A stretch of 47,472 nucleotides of DNA from Gnetum montanum (GCA_015680685.1 MNCI01001324.1:164098-211569), one strand, 5' to 3'. Numbered from the stretch's first letter, positions 33,191-44,989 are shown. Notes: generated by a model from the sequence alone, not told the origin. Numbers and translations are program-made.

Positions 33191-34330
33191 GAGAAGTGTG
33201 TTTCACGGGTGAGGTGTCGAAGGGGAATACTGCCCAAGGCATTCCCAAGCCTACGTCTTTACCCCCTGCACCTGCACCTTCATCACCAAAGACGAATGTT
33301 GCTATAACAGCATAGTCTGTGCCACCCTGCCAAAAAGGGTTTGAACCTAGATTTGAAGTTGCCCCTCCTTGGGAAATTTGTCTTTTGGGATGAATCAAAG
33401 AAGAGAAAGGCACTAAACAAGGGGGTGGACAAGACCTTTTGGATGCCCTCACTTAGGTCAAGCAGGCTCTAAAATAGAAAAAAACTACACTAAGCCTATA
33501 TGACCTGATCATGGCGTCTATCCCCCACCGCGAGGCTCTAATCCGCATGTTGACAGTGATTTGGTCAACGAAGACATGCTAGCGGAAGAGGAAGCGATCC
33601 ACTCGGTCATGCTTCCCTCTGCACCCGCAGAGCCTGAGTCATCCCAATTGACTTTCAGCGACAACACCATTAGGGAAGATCCCGAGAGGGGTTAGGTGAC
33701 CACGACACCCCTTTTCATCATAATTTGGATCAGCCAACACTGGATCCGAAGGGTACACATTGATGATGGGGCTGCCACGAACGTCATCCCCTTCCCTATT
33801 GTGGACAAGTTAGGCTTGGTTGACTAGATCAAACCCATAACGACGTCATTCCTAAGGTCATTCAATGGGGCATGTGTCCTGGTGAAAGGCACAGTCTACA
33901 TAGACTTCGTAGCAGGGGACCAGTTCCCCACAAATGCAATGTTCATTGTGGTCAAGAAAATGGTCGGTTTAACCTGATCTTGGGGAGATCATAGTTACCA
34001 CAACTTAGGGCTATCTCCTCACCCATACATTAGGAAATCCACCTACCATACGCGGGCAGGGAGGTGGTGATCTGTGGTGACGAAGTAGTAGCACAAGCTA
34101 TTAGTAACGTAGACATGGAGCAAGGTTCGGAGGTCGTAACCTCTGAGAATGAAGCACTTGCTTACATACACATTAACCAGCCAACGGGAGAATCGGCTCA
34201 GCAAGCCAGTCCCCAAAATGAAAGTGTATGGGTTGAGTCACCCTTCTAAGTGGGGGAAAATGATGTGGACGAAGGCCCTGGCAAAACACCTCAGCCTTAC
34301 GTTCCGCTCAACCCATGATCGGTCAAGAGG
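33191..34330 (+). pseudogene. E3 gag-pol linker and aspartic protease
   Basis: LSLYDLIMASIPHREALIRM at about 33495 is the conserved segment before protease in Tat/Ogre elements. Protease follows: RRVHIDDGAATNVIPF, FLRSFNGACVLVKGTVYIDF, then a decayed GRPW-like region, LRAISSPIH and YAGREVVICGDE. The catalytic triplet at 33762-33773 is D-D-G-A where D-[ST/N]-G-[AS] is expected, so the catalytic Asp and Gly can be placed. Frames change at least twice. Sense coding potential ends near SVKR at about 34330, where AAGAG|GTAGCT could be a splice donor for the Ogre-type intron. Confidence 0.75.
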
Positions 34331-34430
34331 TAGCTACGCATAGCGTAGCAACCCCACTGCTTCTTGCCCAGTTGCCATCCCTTGTACATTCACCACTTTT
34401 TGCTTTGTTAACATACCATCCTTCTGGCAT

Positions 34431-34593
34431 GCTACGATATGGCCTGAACTAGCCTAAAACTATGCTACACTATGGCCCAAAACGGCCTAAAACTATGCTA
34501 TGCTATGGCTCGAAATAGCCTAAAACTATGTTACGCAAATTCCTGAAATGGCCTAAAACTAGCAATGGCTCAAAATGGCCTAAAACTAGCACA
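34431..34593. repeat. Minisatellite A in E3
   Basis: About five degenerate units of roughly 30-40 bp contain ATGGC(C/T)CxAAAxGGCCTAAAACTA. It lies just past the 3' end of the antisense gene and shares the TAAAACTAGCA motif with arrays B and C. Confidence 0.75.
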
Positions 34594-34750
34594 TGAAAGC
34601 ATGAACACTTTACAAATGCAGCACGTATGCAATGCACAAGTTAGCGCAAAATCAATTTCTATTTCACAAAATCCTGTTTTCTTTATTCAAAACTATTGTC
34701 TTTCAAACAATGTTTTTAAAATTTTTTACAAAATTTCAAATCCCATGCTG

Positions 34751-37700
34751 TCATGGGTTGCCCCTGTTCGCATCATCTTCACCTTTCGTTTCTTCATCAT
34801 TTCCTTTTGCATTGCCTTCCTCTGCATTGTCCTCTACTGATTCTTCATTCCCTTCCTCTACGGGTCCTACACCCTCATCTGGAGCCTGCATCATAAGAAT
34901 GAAGTGTTCAGCTAAAGCAACGCACGCAACTTACAACGAAGCATAAGCACTAATACAGTAGAAAGCAACTAACCTGAGAAGGGCTTGCATCTATCTCAAA
35001 GGGTATCTGGTCCAAATCGAGCCCGAGGCGGTGCCAAACCTCCTCTACAATGATGTCCACCCAATGCCTGTTGCTTGGTTCAGTGTCTGTAGCATCTCTC
35101 TCCCTTTCAGCGGTTGTCCATCTTGGTGGTCCCAGGGAAAAGGAGATGGTTGCAGTCTCTCCTATGGGAAGGTCCACTTTTAGGTTAGGAGATTCCGTAA
35201 CCTTCACTTGTTCTTTGAACCTGGCATAGGCCTCAGAAGCACCAATGGCATTTATGAATGCTTCATATGTAAATGCCTCCACAGTAGCGTCCCTGTACAG
35301 TTTACGATGGGTGGCATTTTCTCATTTATACATGTGTTTGTGGTTTTTCTGGGACTACCCCCATTCGTAAACCTTGGCATTGAAGTATTTCAAATATTGA
35401 CACTTCTGGGCTAGCAAGTCCATTTGCATCTGCTGTTCTGTTATTTTGCAGGTGGCTTCAATGTTCTAACATGCAACTATCCAAAACCTGGCGTAGTCTA
35501 TTACAGCCATGCGCCAGTCCTCATTATTAGTATCACGGGCTATGAGGAACTTGTTCCTTGACTTGAGATCCTCCACCTCGGCACTCAGGTCGGCCTCCCT
35601 TTGCTCAGCCCTTTGGACCCATTTCCACAGGTCCTCGTTGACGTGCTTATACTCCCACAAGGAGCGTGCTGAGTGCAAAACGCATTTGCAAGCTTTGTCA
35701 TACGCATGACGAGACACCTTGGTCACTTTAGGCAAGAATGTAGGCATGACACTGAATTTCAAAGGCCATGCCGAGTCCCATTTGAGTCGAGAGGCTGCCA
35801 TGACACAAAGAGCATAGCAATCACGTTAGCATAGCAAGATTAGCAAACTTAAGAAATTCTAGCATAAGAACATGAGAGCACTTGATACTACTGCTTACTT
35901 GCATGAGGGTCTACCTACTATAGGCGGTTGATCATGTCATCGATGATTCCCTGCACGAACGTAAACTTATCAGGGATCTCGGCCCATGATTTCACACGAA
36001 TCGGAGCAGGTCCTGCAGCATCAACAGTGGTGCCTATTACATAACTAAACGTATCAACAATGGCTCAAATGGGCTGTGACGAGGTAAACACATTGCCAAG
36101 CTCACCAGCGTCCGATTGCGGTCTCCCTTCTTGCTAATGCAAAATGATGGTAGTAGCCTTGGCAGAGGTCCCTGCTAAGTCTTTATGGACCTCTTCTTCA
36201 TGCGCTGGTGCCTTTCCTTTTAGGAGACTAGCGTCTTTTTTATTCAAGGGAGACTCTTCTTCGTTAGTAGGAGGATTCTCCCTAATAACAAGAGCTCCCG
36301 CCTTAGCGATAGGAGTCCTTCCCTTCTTGATCAGGGCCCTTTCTTCAAATACTGGGGCCTCCATGTCTTTATTTGTCACCCCCATCTTAGGGGCTAACAC
36401 CTCTTCATCACCTTCTTCTTCTTCTTTTTCTTCCTCTATCAACAAAAAAACATGTTTGCATTAGTCCAAAACAAGTTAGCTTAAAGTAGGCAGTACACTA
36501 CGCTACACCACTTAGCGTAGCATAATGTAGCAGATAATGACAAAGTAAGCATTAGACAAAAGCATTTACCAATGAGGGGTTACATCCTCTACAGTTTAAG
36601 TCGCAGTCTCTGCCCTTCCTTTTTCTCCACGCGAAGAGTTTCCTTACCTGGGGGAGGCCTCTTTTGCTGTAACTTTTTGGGCATAGTCTTGGCTATGAGA
36701 CGTTTTCCTCGCTACATGCTACCATCTACAGTAGGGGTCATCTCTCCTACGCTGTCTGGGCCATGAACATTGCGAGCCACCCGATCCTTAGTCATCATAA
36801 AGAACGACTCCCCAGTTATTTCTAGGGGATCTTGGGCTCGAGTGGTCTGAAGAATCTGGCGAATCCACGGTCTGTAAATCTGGTTACGATTTCATATGAC
36901 CCAAGCTCTATTCTCGTGAACCACCAGAAACTCTGCAAAGTGCTTCAGACAGACTATGTAGAAGGCATAATGTATATTGGAACAAGACTCTGATTTCTGA
37001 TGGAGTCCCAAGATTTCGGTCTGCAAGCCTTTACATAGAAAGCCGGCCCAGTTGTAATAGGCCCCCTCTTCCATGACCTCATGCATTATCCAGGCCTGCT
37101 CAAGTCCCAGGACCTTCCCTTGGGTAAGCAGTTGGGGGAATGTGCAAGCACGAAAGATAGGGTAGATCTCCTTGACGGGCCCATCTTTAAGCTTCTCCAT
37201 GGGGAGCCCTTTTCTCTCTGTAGTAATCCCCAACTACTCTTGAATGTCCTTCTTCTAAAGGGTCAGCTCCTGCTTGCCCTTCAACCCTATGAGGATGCCT
37301 TCGGCAAGGACATTGAACAGGTCCACAAACAGTTGGTCATTGATTTCAATGATCACTAGCATGCCTTGTATGTGCGTAAGGAAGCAACCTGCCTTATCGG
37401 AAAAAGAGTTGACTAGGGTGAGCATCTTGGCGGCAGAAACGCTCAGATTCAGGGCCAGGAATAGATCCATAAACCTAGCCTTTTAGATGTTCTGGACCAA
37501 GGAGTTTGAAGCCCTATCGTTTATCCAGCGTTGGCTCGCGTCTACTTCATCGTATTTGAAGTAGATGTTTGCCCCATGTGTCTCAGTGGTCACCATCATC
37601 ACCTCCTAAGGCTTATTTGCCCTTATAACAATTTTTGCAAAAAATGCTTAGCATAAAAATGCAGAAAATCCAAAGATTGCAAAGGCACTTAGGCATGTAA

Positions 37701-39197
37701 CACTTACTGCTTGGCCTACCGGGTCTATACGATAATGGAAACGATGGAAGGTCAACTAGAACTTGTTCAACCGTGATCGGTTCAAAGGGTTCTGCCCACT
37801 CCTCATCCAGCCAACCAGACCCCTTGCACTGATCGTAGGGAATGGGGAATAGGTATGAGTAGGTGCGGTATTCACCCCGACATTGACCAATCACACCCGC
37901 TTGTAGGTTCTCAGTAGAAGAGAACTTTTGTAGGGCTATCTGTGTTGTAGCCAGCAAATCATGTCGGTTGTGAATCCCATCCTTGTTAATGTAGAACTTG
38001 GTAACAAACACATACTATTAGCATTTGGCCAATATGGCCAGCATCACACAACATAGTGGAACAAGGCTGCAAAACTCACCCGCTAGCATAGTAGACAGTT
38101 CCCTGTGGGTTCTAGAAGCACGTCGCCATATAACGTGCGATGAATAATGTGTTGTAATGGTGGTAGCAGTTGTACTCAGGCATATCCCAGATCCAGGCAA
38201 AACGCCTTAACCCTATGGAACGTTGACTAGATCCTTCTCCCTACTTACTCATGATTGCCCTGTCCGTCAAAAACCTCAGGATGCCCTAGCTTGCCCCAGG
38301 CAATATGGCTTCGGTTATGACGGCCACCTCTTCCTCCTCTAGGGATGATCAAATGATCACACTAAAGTGATCGAGGAGGTATTGTAGGAAGTCTTGTGCC
38401 CCTTTTCTGAACCAGACCCCCCACTCTCCCACACGTATCTAGGGAGGAGGAGCGTTGGCCACAGGTTTGCTCACATGACACAGGACCCTAGGAATTTCCA
38501 AGACAATCAGCATTGACCTTAGCCCCAGTCTGCACAACACAACCAGCGAGTATTAGCATCATGTCTAAGTGCAATACACACACAACGTAGCAACACCAAG
38601 TAGTTCATGCATATAGCATAGCATAACCCTTTTCCCACGCATAGCGTAGCAAGAACATGAAAGTGCTAGCATAGCGAAAATAGCCTAGCGTAGCAATAGA
38701 GCAATTAACCCTAACAGGGTGATTAACAATATGCCCCTATAGAACACGTGTTGCACTATCACATCATGTATGGCCCAACCCTCCTTAGGGTCCTACGTCA
38801 CACTATTCGAAAGCCAAGTAACTTAAACTGCCTGAACCCCCACGGCTATGACAACCGCGGTGGTGGCGGTTTAAGCCACCTTACATGCAACGATGGCGTA
38901 ACATTTATGCACTCACTATGGCCAAAATGGCAACAGCGGTGATGCAAAGGCCAAAATAACATGGTGACAGAAAACACAGGTGGCTAAGACTAGGATGCAA
39001 AACAAAAGCAGAGAACAACAGAAGTAAAAAAAATGATAACAAAATCATAGAAAAAATAGAGGAAGCATAGTAACCTACCGGGTCAATGGCATGTCCTTTT
39101 GCGTCACGACGCATGCTTGTGTCATGTGCGCTAGGGTTTTCTTTACCTCCTTAACCTTTGCAAGCACCAAATTCGTGTGTTCCTTCTTTGGAGCCAT
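34751..39197 (-). pseudogene. Antisense seven-exon gene carried by E3 (about 1,130 codons, decayed)
   Basis: Exons on the minus strand: 39197-39079 (starts MAPKKEHTN), 38529-38080, 38014-37708, 37605-36570, 36435-35899, 35794-34974 and 34885-34751 (ends in TGA). Introns begin GTAGGT, GTGAGT, GTAAGT, GTAAAT, GTAAGC and GTTAGT and end in AG. Codon phase matches at introns 1, 4, 5 and 6; introns 2 and 3 are out of phase by my placement, so exon 3 borders or small indels remain open. Landmarks are GVWFRKGAQDFLQYLLDHF (exon 2), FYINKDGIHNRHDLL (exon 3), LFLALNLSVSAAKML and YNWAGFLCKGLQTEILGL (exon 4), a Glu/Lys/Pro-rich exon 5, coiled-coil EDLWKWVQRAEQREADL (exon 6) and an acidic exon 7. I do not recognise the family; it resembles retrotransposon-associated ORFs. 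About 18 stops, mostly TAG, make it a pseudogene. Confidence 0.78.
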
Positions 39198-39535
39198 TGT
39201 CCTGCTTGCAAATTTTTTCCTCGTCATTATGCAGAAAATCATCTTGCTCGCTGTTAGCACAATCGCCCTACGCTCCAAAATCACTTTATGCTCCAAATAT
39301 GGGCTTTGTGCTCTTATGGTGAGAATGATAAGCTTACCAAGGTTTAATCCCTATTTATGGCCGTGATGGTAAAAAGGGAAACTTACCGCTCTCTCTCTCC
39401 GTTTAATACAAAGTGTTTCGTATAGCGTAGCATGCTCGCCACGACATCATAGCACTATTAGCATTAAAACCTTGACACGTTTCAAGCTAACTATTTGTGT
39501 TCCAAGAAAATGAAAAAATATATTTTTGATTATAC

Positions 39536-39850
39536 TGATCTGAAAATACCTTAAACTAGCAATCCCAACGCAGCTGTAACTTTCACAGTCCAGAAAGACC
39601 TTAAACTAGCAATTGTAGCGTAGTTGTGCTTTTATCGGTCTAGAAAGACCTTAAACGAGCATTTTTCGATCTGCTGTGCATTCGCAATCCACAATAACGC
39701 TAAACTAGCAGTTTCACATTTTCGCATTGGCTGTTTTACATTCCTTAGTAGTTACATGTTCTCGCATCGATAGTTTTACATTTCCTATTTTAGCATCTCC
39801 GCATCTCCATGCCATAACGGTCTGCCATGACGTTAAACTGGCAAAATTGT
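39536..39850. repeat. Minisatellite B in E3
   Basis: Units of about 55-60 bp contain AGAAAGACCTTAAACTAGCA. The last copy reads GGTCTGCCATGACGTTAAAC followed by TGGCAA, which is the unit of array C. It lies beyond the first exon of the antisense gene, in its probable promoter side. Confidence 0.75.
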
Positions 39851-39976
39851 AATCCTTACTTCATACTTCGCTAGTTACATCTCATCATTGGTTTGCAAGT
39901 TTTTGTTATACACGATTGCTACCAACAAGTGCCTCTTAACCAAGATTTCATCTCATTTTGACAGGTTTAACAGAAA

Positions 39977-41329
39977 ATGGAAATCCATCGTGATCTCTCC
40001 ACACCTTTAGCCCTAGCAAGTCCACATGGCAAACTTGCAAGACAATTGAACCCAGACCTAATCGATTGGGGGTCAACCATAGCTAGCACCATAGCATCTT
40101 TAAAAACATCCCCAGACTAGCCCAAGCATCTGGTCTGAACCCTAGATTTGAAGGCCAGGGATGTAACTGAGAACCCTCTCATTGAGACGCCTGTGACCAC
40201 GTCCAAGGGAGAAGTAAAAACGTTAAAGCTTAGCTCCCTCCTAGATGTGCAGACGCACGAAAACGTAGCCAAGATTCTACAAGACAACATCAAATTCTTC
40301 GCATGGTCGTATAGTGACATGCCAGGTTTAGATCCGAGGCTAATACAGCACAACATCGTCTTAGACCCGTGCATGAAGGTAGTCAAGTAGAAGGCTCGTA
40401 AAGTCAAACCAAAAATTGCACTAGCCATAAGGGATGAAATCACCAAGCTATAACAGGCTAGTTTCATCCACACAGTTGATTATTCGGAATGGGTGTCCAA
40501 CATCGTTGTGGTTTATAAGAAAATGGAAGGAATACGAATCTGTATAGACTTCCGGGATCTAAACAAGGCGACGATCAAAGATGATTTCCCACTTCCAAGC
40601 ATCGATCAACTCATTGACACTACGGTTGGTCATGCTCTGTTATCCTTCATGGATGGCTTTTTCGGCTACAACCAAATTTGCATCAACCTGGAACATCAGC
40701 TAGCAACAACCTTCATGACCCCATGGAGGACCTTCTGTTACACCATGATGCCTTTTGGGCTCAAGAATGCTGGAACAACCTACCAGCGAGCCATGACCTA
40801 CATCTTCAGTGACTACATCCTAGAAACATTAAATGACTACGTGGATGATATATTAGTCAAGTCCAAGGAGGCAGCTGATCACCCATGCGATCTAGGGGTA
40901 GTCCTTAAATGTTGTCAAATGCATGATCTACGCCTTAATCCTAAGAAGTGTGTCTTCAGTGTAAAAATCGGACGCATGTTAGGGTTCATAGTATCAAAGG
41001 CTGGAATAAGGATGGACCCTGACAAAGTCAAGGCCATCGTCAACCTAGCACCTCCTACAAACCTTAAGGAGTTACGTGGATTACAAGGTAGGGTACAATT
41101 CATCCGAAGGTTTATACCAAAGTTGACTGACAAGTTACACCCCATGCAACATCTTCTAAAGAAAGGGATTAGCTTTGAGTGGACAACCCAATGTCAACGA
41201 GCCTTCAATGACTTGAAGGAAGAGTTTTTGCACCTCCCAACTATGCATCCGCCACAAAGGGATAAGCCTTTCTTCATCTACCTTGCCACCTTCGACACGT
41301 CTATCGCAGCAATGCTATCTTAGAAACGA
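39977..41329 (+). pseudogene. E3 reverse transcriptase (Tat/Ogre type), pseudogene
   Basis: The frame starts after the putative acceptor, with MEIHRDLSTPLALA at 39977, and keeps one phase through 41323. Motifs are IKFFAWSYSDMPGLDP (the pre-RT Tat signature), IVVVYKKMEGIRICIDFRDL, FMDGFFGYNQI, MPFGLKNAGTTYQRAM, YVDDILVKSKE with YVDD at 40838-40849, LNPKKCVF, LGFIVSKAGI and LRGLQGRVQFIRRFIPKLTD. All catalytic Asp residues are present. Six or so stops occur, among them VVK*KARK where Q is expected and the end at LS*KRD. The uninterrupted stretch 40493-41323 (276 codons) is the longest open part of E3. Confidence 0.92.
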
Positions 41330-41593
41330 GACAACAGATCTGAGATATCGGTGTATTATCTGAGTCATGCATTGATAGCGCATGAGGCAAAATACAATGA
41401 AGTAGAGAGACATTGCCTTGCCTTAGTGTTCAAATTAAAAAAGTGAAGGCACTATCTATTTCGCAGTGCAGTCAACATCATTTGCAAAAGCAACATACTT
41501 CGGGCCATCACTAACAACCTGTATGAAAGCAGCAGGATAGCCTGGTGGAAAGCAATAACCGCAGAGTTCGACCTACACTATGTAAGCTAGTCG
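41330..41593 (+). pseudogene. E3 RNase H (first), pseudogene
   Basis: In the same phase as RT the reading is SEISVYYLSHALIAHEAKYN, EVERHCLALVFKL, HYLFRSAVNII and SRIAWWKAITAEFDLHYVS. This is the ordinary gypsy RNase H, with the Glu of NEVERHCLAL in place. Several stops are present (after KK, after YVS). It is continuous with the domain that follows. Confidence 0.82.
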
Positions 41594-42241
41594 TTGACCA
41601 AGGGTCAAGCCATAGCAACGGAACTTACGGCCTCACCCATTGATGACCACGCAACCATAGATCCCAAATTCCTAGACGAGCATGTTGGCACTATCAACAT
41701 TGTTCCATTGCACCTGAAAGCTACTCTACGCTTCGATGGTGCCTCAACAGCGCGTGGATGTAGGGCAGTGGCGGTCATTACGTTCCCCTCTAGGGAAATG
41801 CACCCATTTGCATATCGTTTTACGTTCCCCTGCACCAACAACATGGTAGAGTATGAAGGGCTACTCAAAGGCCTCTTAGCTGCCTAAACACTATGCATAC
41901 AACACTTGGCAATTCGCGGTGATTCGCAACTAGTTGTGAATCAAATCATCGAGGTCTATACCTACAAAGCTACACACCTGCAACCCTACTGCAACCTAGA
42001 AAAAAGCTTTCTTAAGCAATTTGCAACCACAGATGTGCAACATGTGCCACACAACGAGAACTCCATGGCAGATGCCTTAGCCACGCTTGCATTAAGAATT
42101 CCACCATACTTGTTTGCAAGTTTGCCAACTTCAATTTTCGAATGTACTAAGCCTATCACTCAAGCGAGACACGTGATACCCAGGAGTGGTACGCTAACAT
42201 TAAAGTCTACCTGCAACATGGCGAACCCCCAAGTGGACTAA
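41594..42241 (+). pseudogene. E3 second RNase H, archaeal type (Tat-specific)
   Basis: LRFDGASTARGCRAVAVITF, TNNMVEYEGLLKGL, IRGDSQLVVNQI and ENSMADALATLA carry the D-E-D-D residues of a complete archaeal-like RNase H. Tat-lineage gypsy elements are known to have gained this second domain between the first RNase H and integrase, and it is a good lineage marker. One TAA interrupts the frame after LLAA (41885). The frame ends at TAA 42239-42241, and a frameshift separates it from integrase. Confidence 0.88.
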
Positions 42242-42309
42242 CATCTACTTAGAGAGATGCGATCTGAAAGTATGCCCGGTAATATATGCTCATGGGGAAT
42301 GATGCCCTA

Positions 42310-43428
42310 TGCTGACACTCCTATGACGGGATATTACTGGCATGCATGGGTGGGGAGCAGGTGCAGAAGGTAGTTAATGAAGTACATGAGAGATTGTGTG
42401 GTGGATACATAGCACCTAGGGCTATTACTACAAAAATCAGACGCCTAGGGTACTATTGGCCCCACATGGAGCGTGACTGCCTGTCGAAAGTCAAGACATG
42501 TGACACATGCCAGAGATACACAAATCTCATACACGTCTCACCGACGGACCTGCACCTAATGCAAATCATGTGGCCTTTCCAACGATGGGGACTAGACCTC
42601 ATAGGGCCTATCACCCCTAAATCCTCCGCAGGGCATAGCTTCATTATCACCGCCACTGAGTATTTTACTAAGTGGGTGGAAGCCATCCCCCTGAGGAAAA
42701 TGACATCTTAGCAAATCTGCCATTTCATCCTGGACAACATCATGACAAGGTTTGGGCTTCCAATGACTATTGTAACCGACAATGGGCCACAATTCAATAG
42801 CACAAAAACCCGAACCTTCTGTAGTAATCTAGGCATTAGACAATCATTCTCCTCCCTGTACTACTCGCAGGCAAATGGACAGGCAGAGGCTACAAATAAG
42901 TCCATCATCAACTTGCTAAAGAGGATGCTTAACAACAGCAAGAGGTGGTGGCATGAGCAAATCCTCTACATTCTATGGGTCTACAGAATGACATGCAGAA
43001 CTAAGACAAGTAAGACTTCTTACAGCCTTGTTTATGGATCTAAAGCTATGTTTCCTCTTGAGTTGCAGGTACCATCACTCCAAATGATCCTCTCAGACAT
43101 CGTGAGCGAAGCCCAGAACAATGAGTCACGGATCATTGATCTCAACTCAATAGAGGAGGAACACGCATAGATGTTGAGCTGCATAGAGCACTACCAGAGC
43201 AAGTACCAACAAAAGCACTGTGTAGACCTGCATTGACGGCTAGTACAGAAGGGAGATCTTGTCCTCAAGGTTGTCTGTGAGCATGTGAGCAAATTCTCAG
43301 CCGACTGGGAAGGCCCTTATATGATCACTAAAGCCTTTGGAAATGGAGCCTTCAAGCTAGTGGACATGGATGACAACGATTTTGCCAACTCGATGAATCA
43401 CTCGTACCTCAAGTTGTACTACATCTAA
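42310..43428 (+). pseudogene. E3 integrase pseudogene
   Basis: The zinc-binding N-terminus is HERLCGGYIAPRAITTKI, YYWPHMERDC and CDTCQRY. The core has WGLDLIGPITPKSSAGHSFI (Asp at 42595), VTDNGPQF (Asp at 42778) and ANGQAEATNK (Glu at 42886), a correct D-x35-E spacing. The C-terminal part includes GDLVLKVV, FSADWEGPYMITKAFGNGAF and a final LKLYYI before TAA 43426-43428. Only three or four stops occur. No chromodomain follows, as usual for Tat elements. It inserts element DNA in the genome. Confidence 0.92.
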
Positions 43429-43439
43429 ATCATGAAGAC

Positions 43440-43920
43440 AACAAGCATCATCCGCTACAATGTTAAACTGGCAATGGCATCAAGCACCGTCCACTACGAC
43501 GTTAAATTATCAATAGCATTAAGCACCATCTGCTATGACGTTAAATTGGCAACGACATCAAGCACCGTCCGCTATGACGTTAAACGGGCAACAACACCAA
43601 GCAATGTCTGCAATGACGTTAAATTAGCGGCAATGAGCAACATCCGCTACAATGTTAAACTGGCAACAATAATGAGCACCGTCCGCTACGATGATAAACT
43701 GGCAACAACAACAAGCAGCACCCGCTACGATGTTAAACTGGCGACAACCGTCCGCTATGACATAAAACTGGCATAGCTAGTTTGCTATGACTATAAACTG
43801 GCACGGCACATCCGCCATGACGTTAAATTGGCATATACGGTCTGCTGGGATCTTAAACCAGCACAGTAGTCCTCTAGGACTCTAAGCCAGCACACGGTCC
43901 ACCATGACCTTGAACTAGGT
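43440..43920 (+). repeat. Minisatellite C after E3 integrase, 42-bp units
   Basis: About twelve units occur, first near 42 bp and later 30-33 bp, of the form ACCGTCCGCTACGACGTTAA then ACTGGCAACAACATCAAGC. Because 42 is a multiple of three the first eight or nine stay open, giving a 114-codon frame with repeated RYDVKLATTSST. Whether this is translated is doubtful. Confidence 0.9.
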
Positions 43921-44989
43921 TCGCGTCACATCCCTAGGATGCATGTACGTCAATTACACATCAAACAAGCATGCACAGTGCCGAGGTGGGGGTGGGATGT
44001 TGCAGCTCCAGAACATAGTTCACGATGCACTGGGAACATGATCTGTAAGGTACACAACACCACCACCCTTGGCATCGTGCTGACCCTCCAGAGATGTTAT
44101 ATGACATCACACTGGCCCTCCAAACCTACCATCACCATAGCCCACCACCTTGATGGTAGTTCCTTGGACAATGCTCACTGCTGCAATTCTAGTAGTATTG
44201 TGGCCCAGCCACAATATTGTTACCCTCGAGCCCCCTGCCAATGCCTCGGCTCAAATGACATTTAGTTATGTGGTAGCTGATCCCATAGTTGAACTGAGAA
44301 TGCATGCCTTTGGAAGGGATTCAAGAGCATCTGCACTCACAGCAACTCCTAGAGCCTTCGACACCAGCTCCTCCACACTGATACTACCAAGGCCGCCGCT
44401 GGCCTTCCTACTTTGGACACTATGCACTAGCACAGATGTCCAAGAGCTTTAACAATGTCTGTAGCAAGCAACACCTCTAGCCTCTCTTTGTATTGTGGTT
44501 GTTTCACTCTCCGTCGTGCTTACAGGGTGCGGCCGAAAGCACGTTCAAGCCACGATAGCAAGTGCTACGGCATTGTGAAGTGAGTGCCTCGACTAGCTTG
44601 ACTACTTCAGAGTGCAAATTCTATGATGTGCGTAACACAGCTCGTTGCATGCGAAGCATCTGTAGACAAGTCAAAACCCTTCATAGATGTAACACAACTC
44701 ATCCTGTGAAAGAAACACCTCTCCTACAAGAGGTCGAAGATCAGCGAGAGTAAAGATGAAAATGTGAACAAGTCTCTCATGAGCACTCCGACAAGGGGCT
44801 CTGCTAAACCTCATCTTTGCCCTTTTTCTAAACCTCTGCAAAAAACCAATGCAACAGTCTTAAGCACAGCCAAGCGACATCTTGACAATCACCAAGTAGC
44901 AACGTTAGCGTCATGCCTTTCGTGATGTTTTGTTTTCTTTGTCAATTTCTCTCGAGCCCATCCTCCAGACATCAACAAAGAGGGACCAA
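43921..44989 (+). other. E3 3' untranslated region and polypurine tract
   Basis: Short frames near 43939-44753 have no recognised product. The region ends CATCAACAAAGAGGGACCAA at 44989, where AAAGAGGGA can serve as the purine tract directly before the 3' LTR. Confidence 0.6.

Larger units (their letters stand above)
34331..39964 (+). other. Putative Ogre-type intron of E3, between protease and RT
   Basis: Sense coding stops at about 34330 and resumes at about 39977. The left edge offers GTAGCT and the right edge ends CTCATTTTGACAG after a pyrimidine-rich run. Ogre elements are known to carry an intron between protease and RT. Nothing in the interval codes on the plus strand. It contains the antisense gene (34751-39197), two minisatellites and many GCTACGCTA motifs. 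The exact splice sites are inferred. Confidence 0.55.

Noticed and set aside
43939-44753. Three short plus-strand ORFs in the E3 3' untranslated region
   Set aside because: Their frames differ, no motif is visible, and the composition matches non-coding neighbours.
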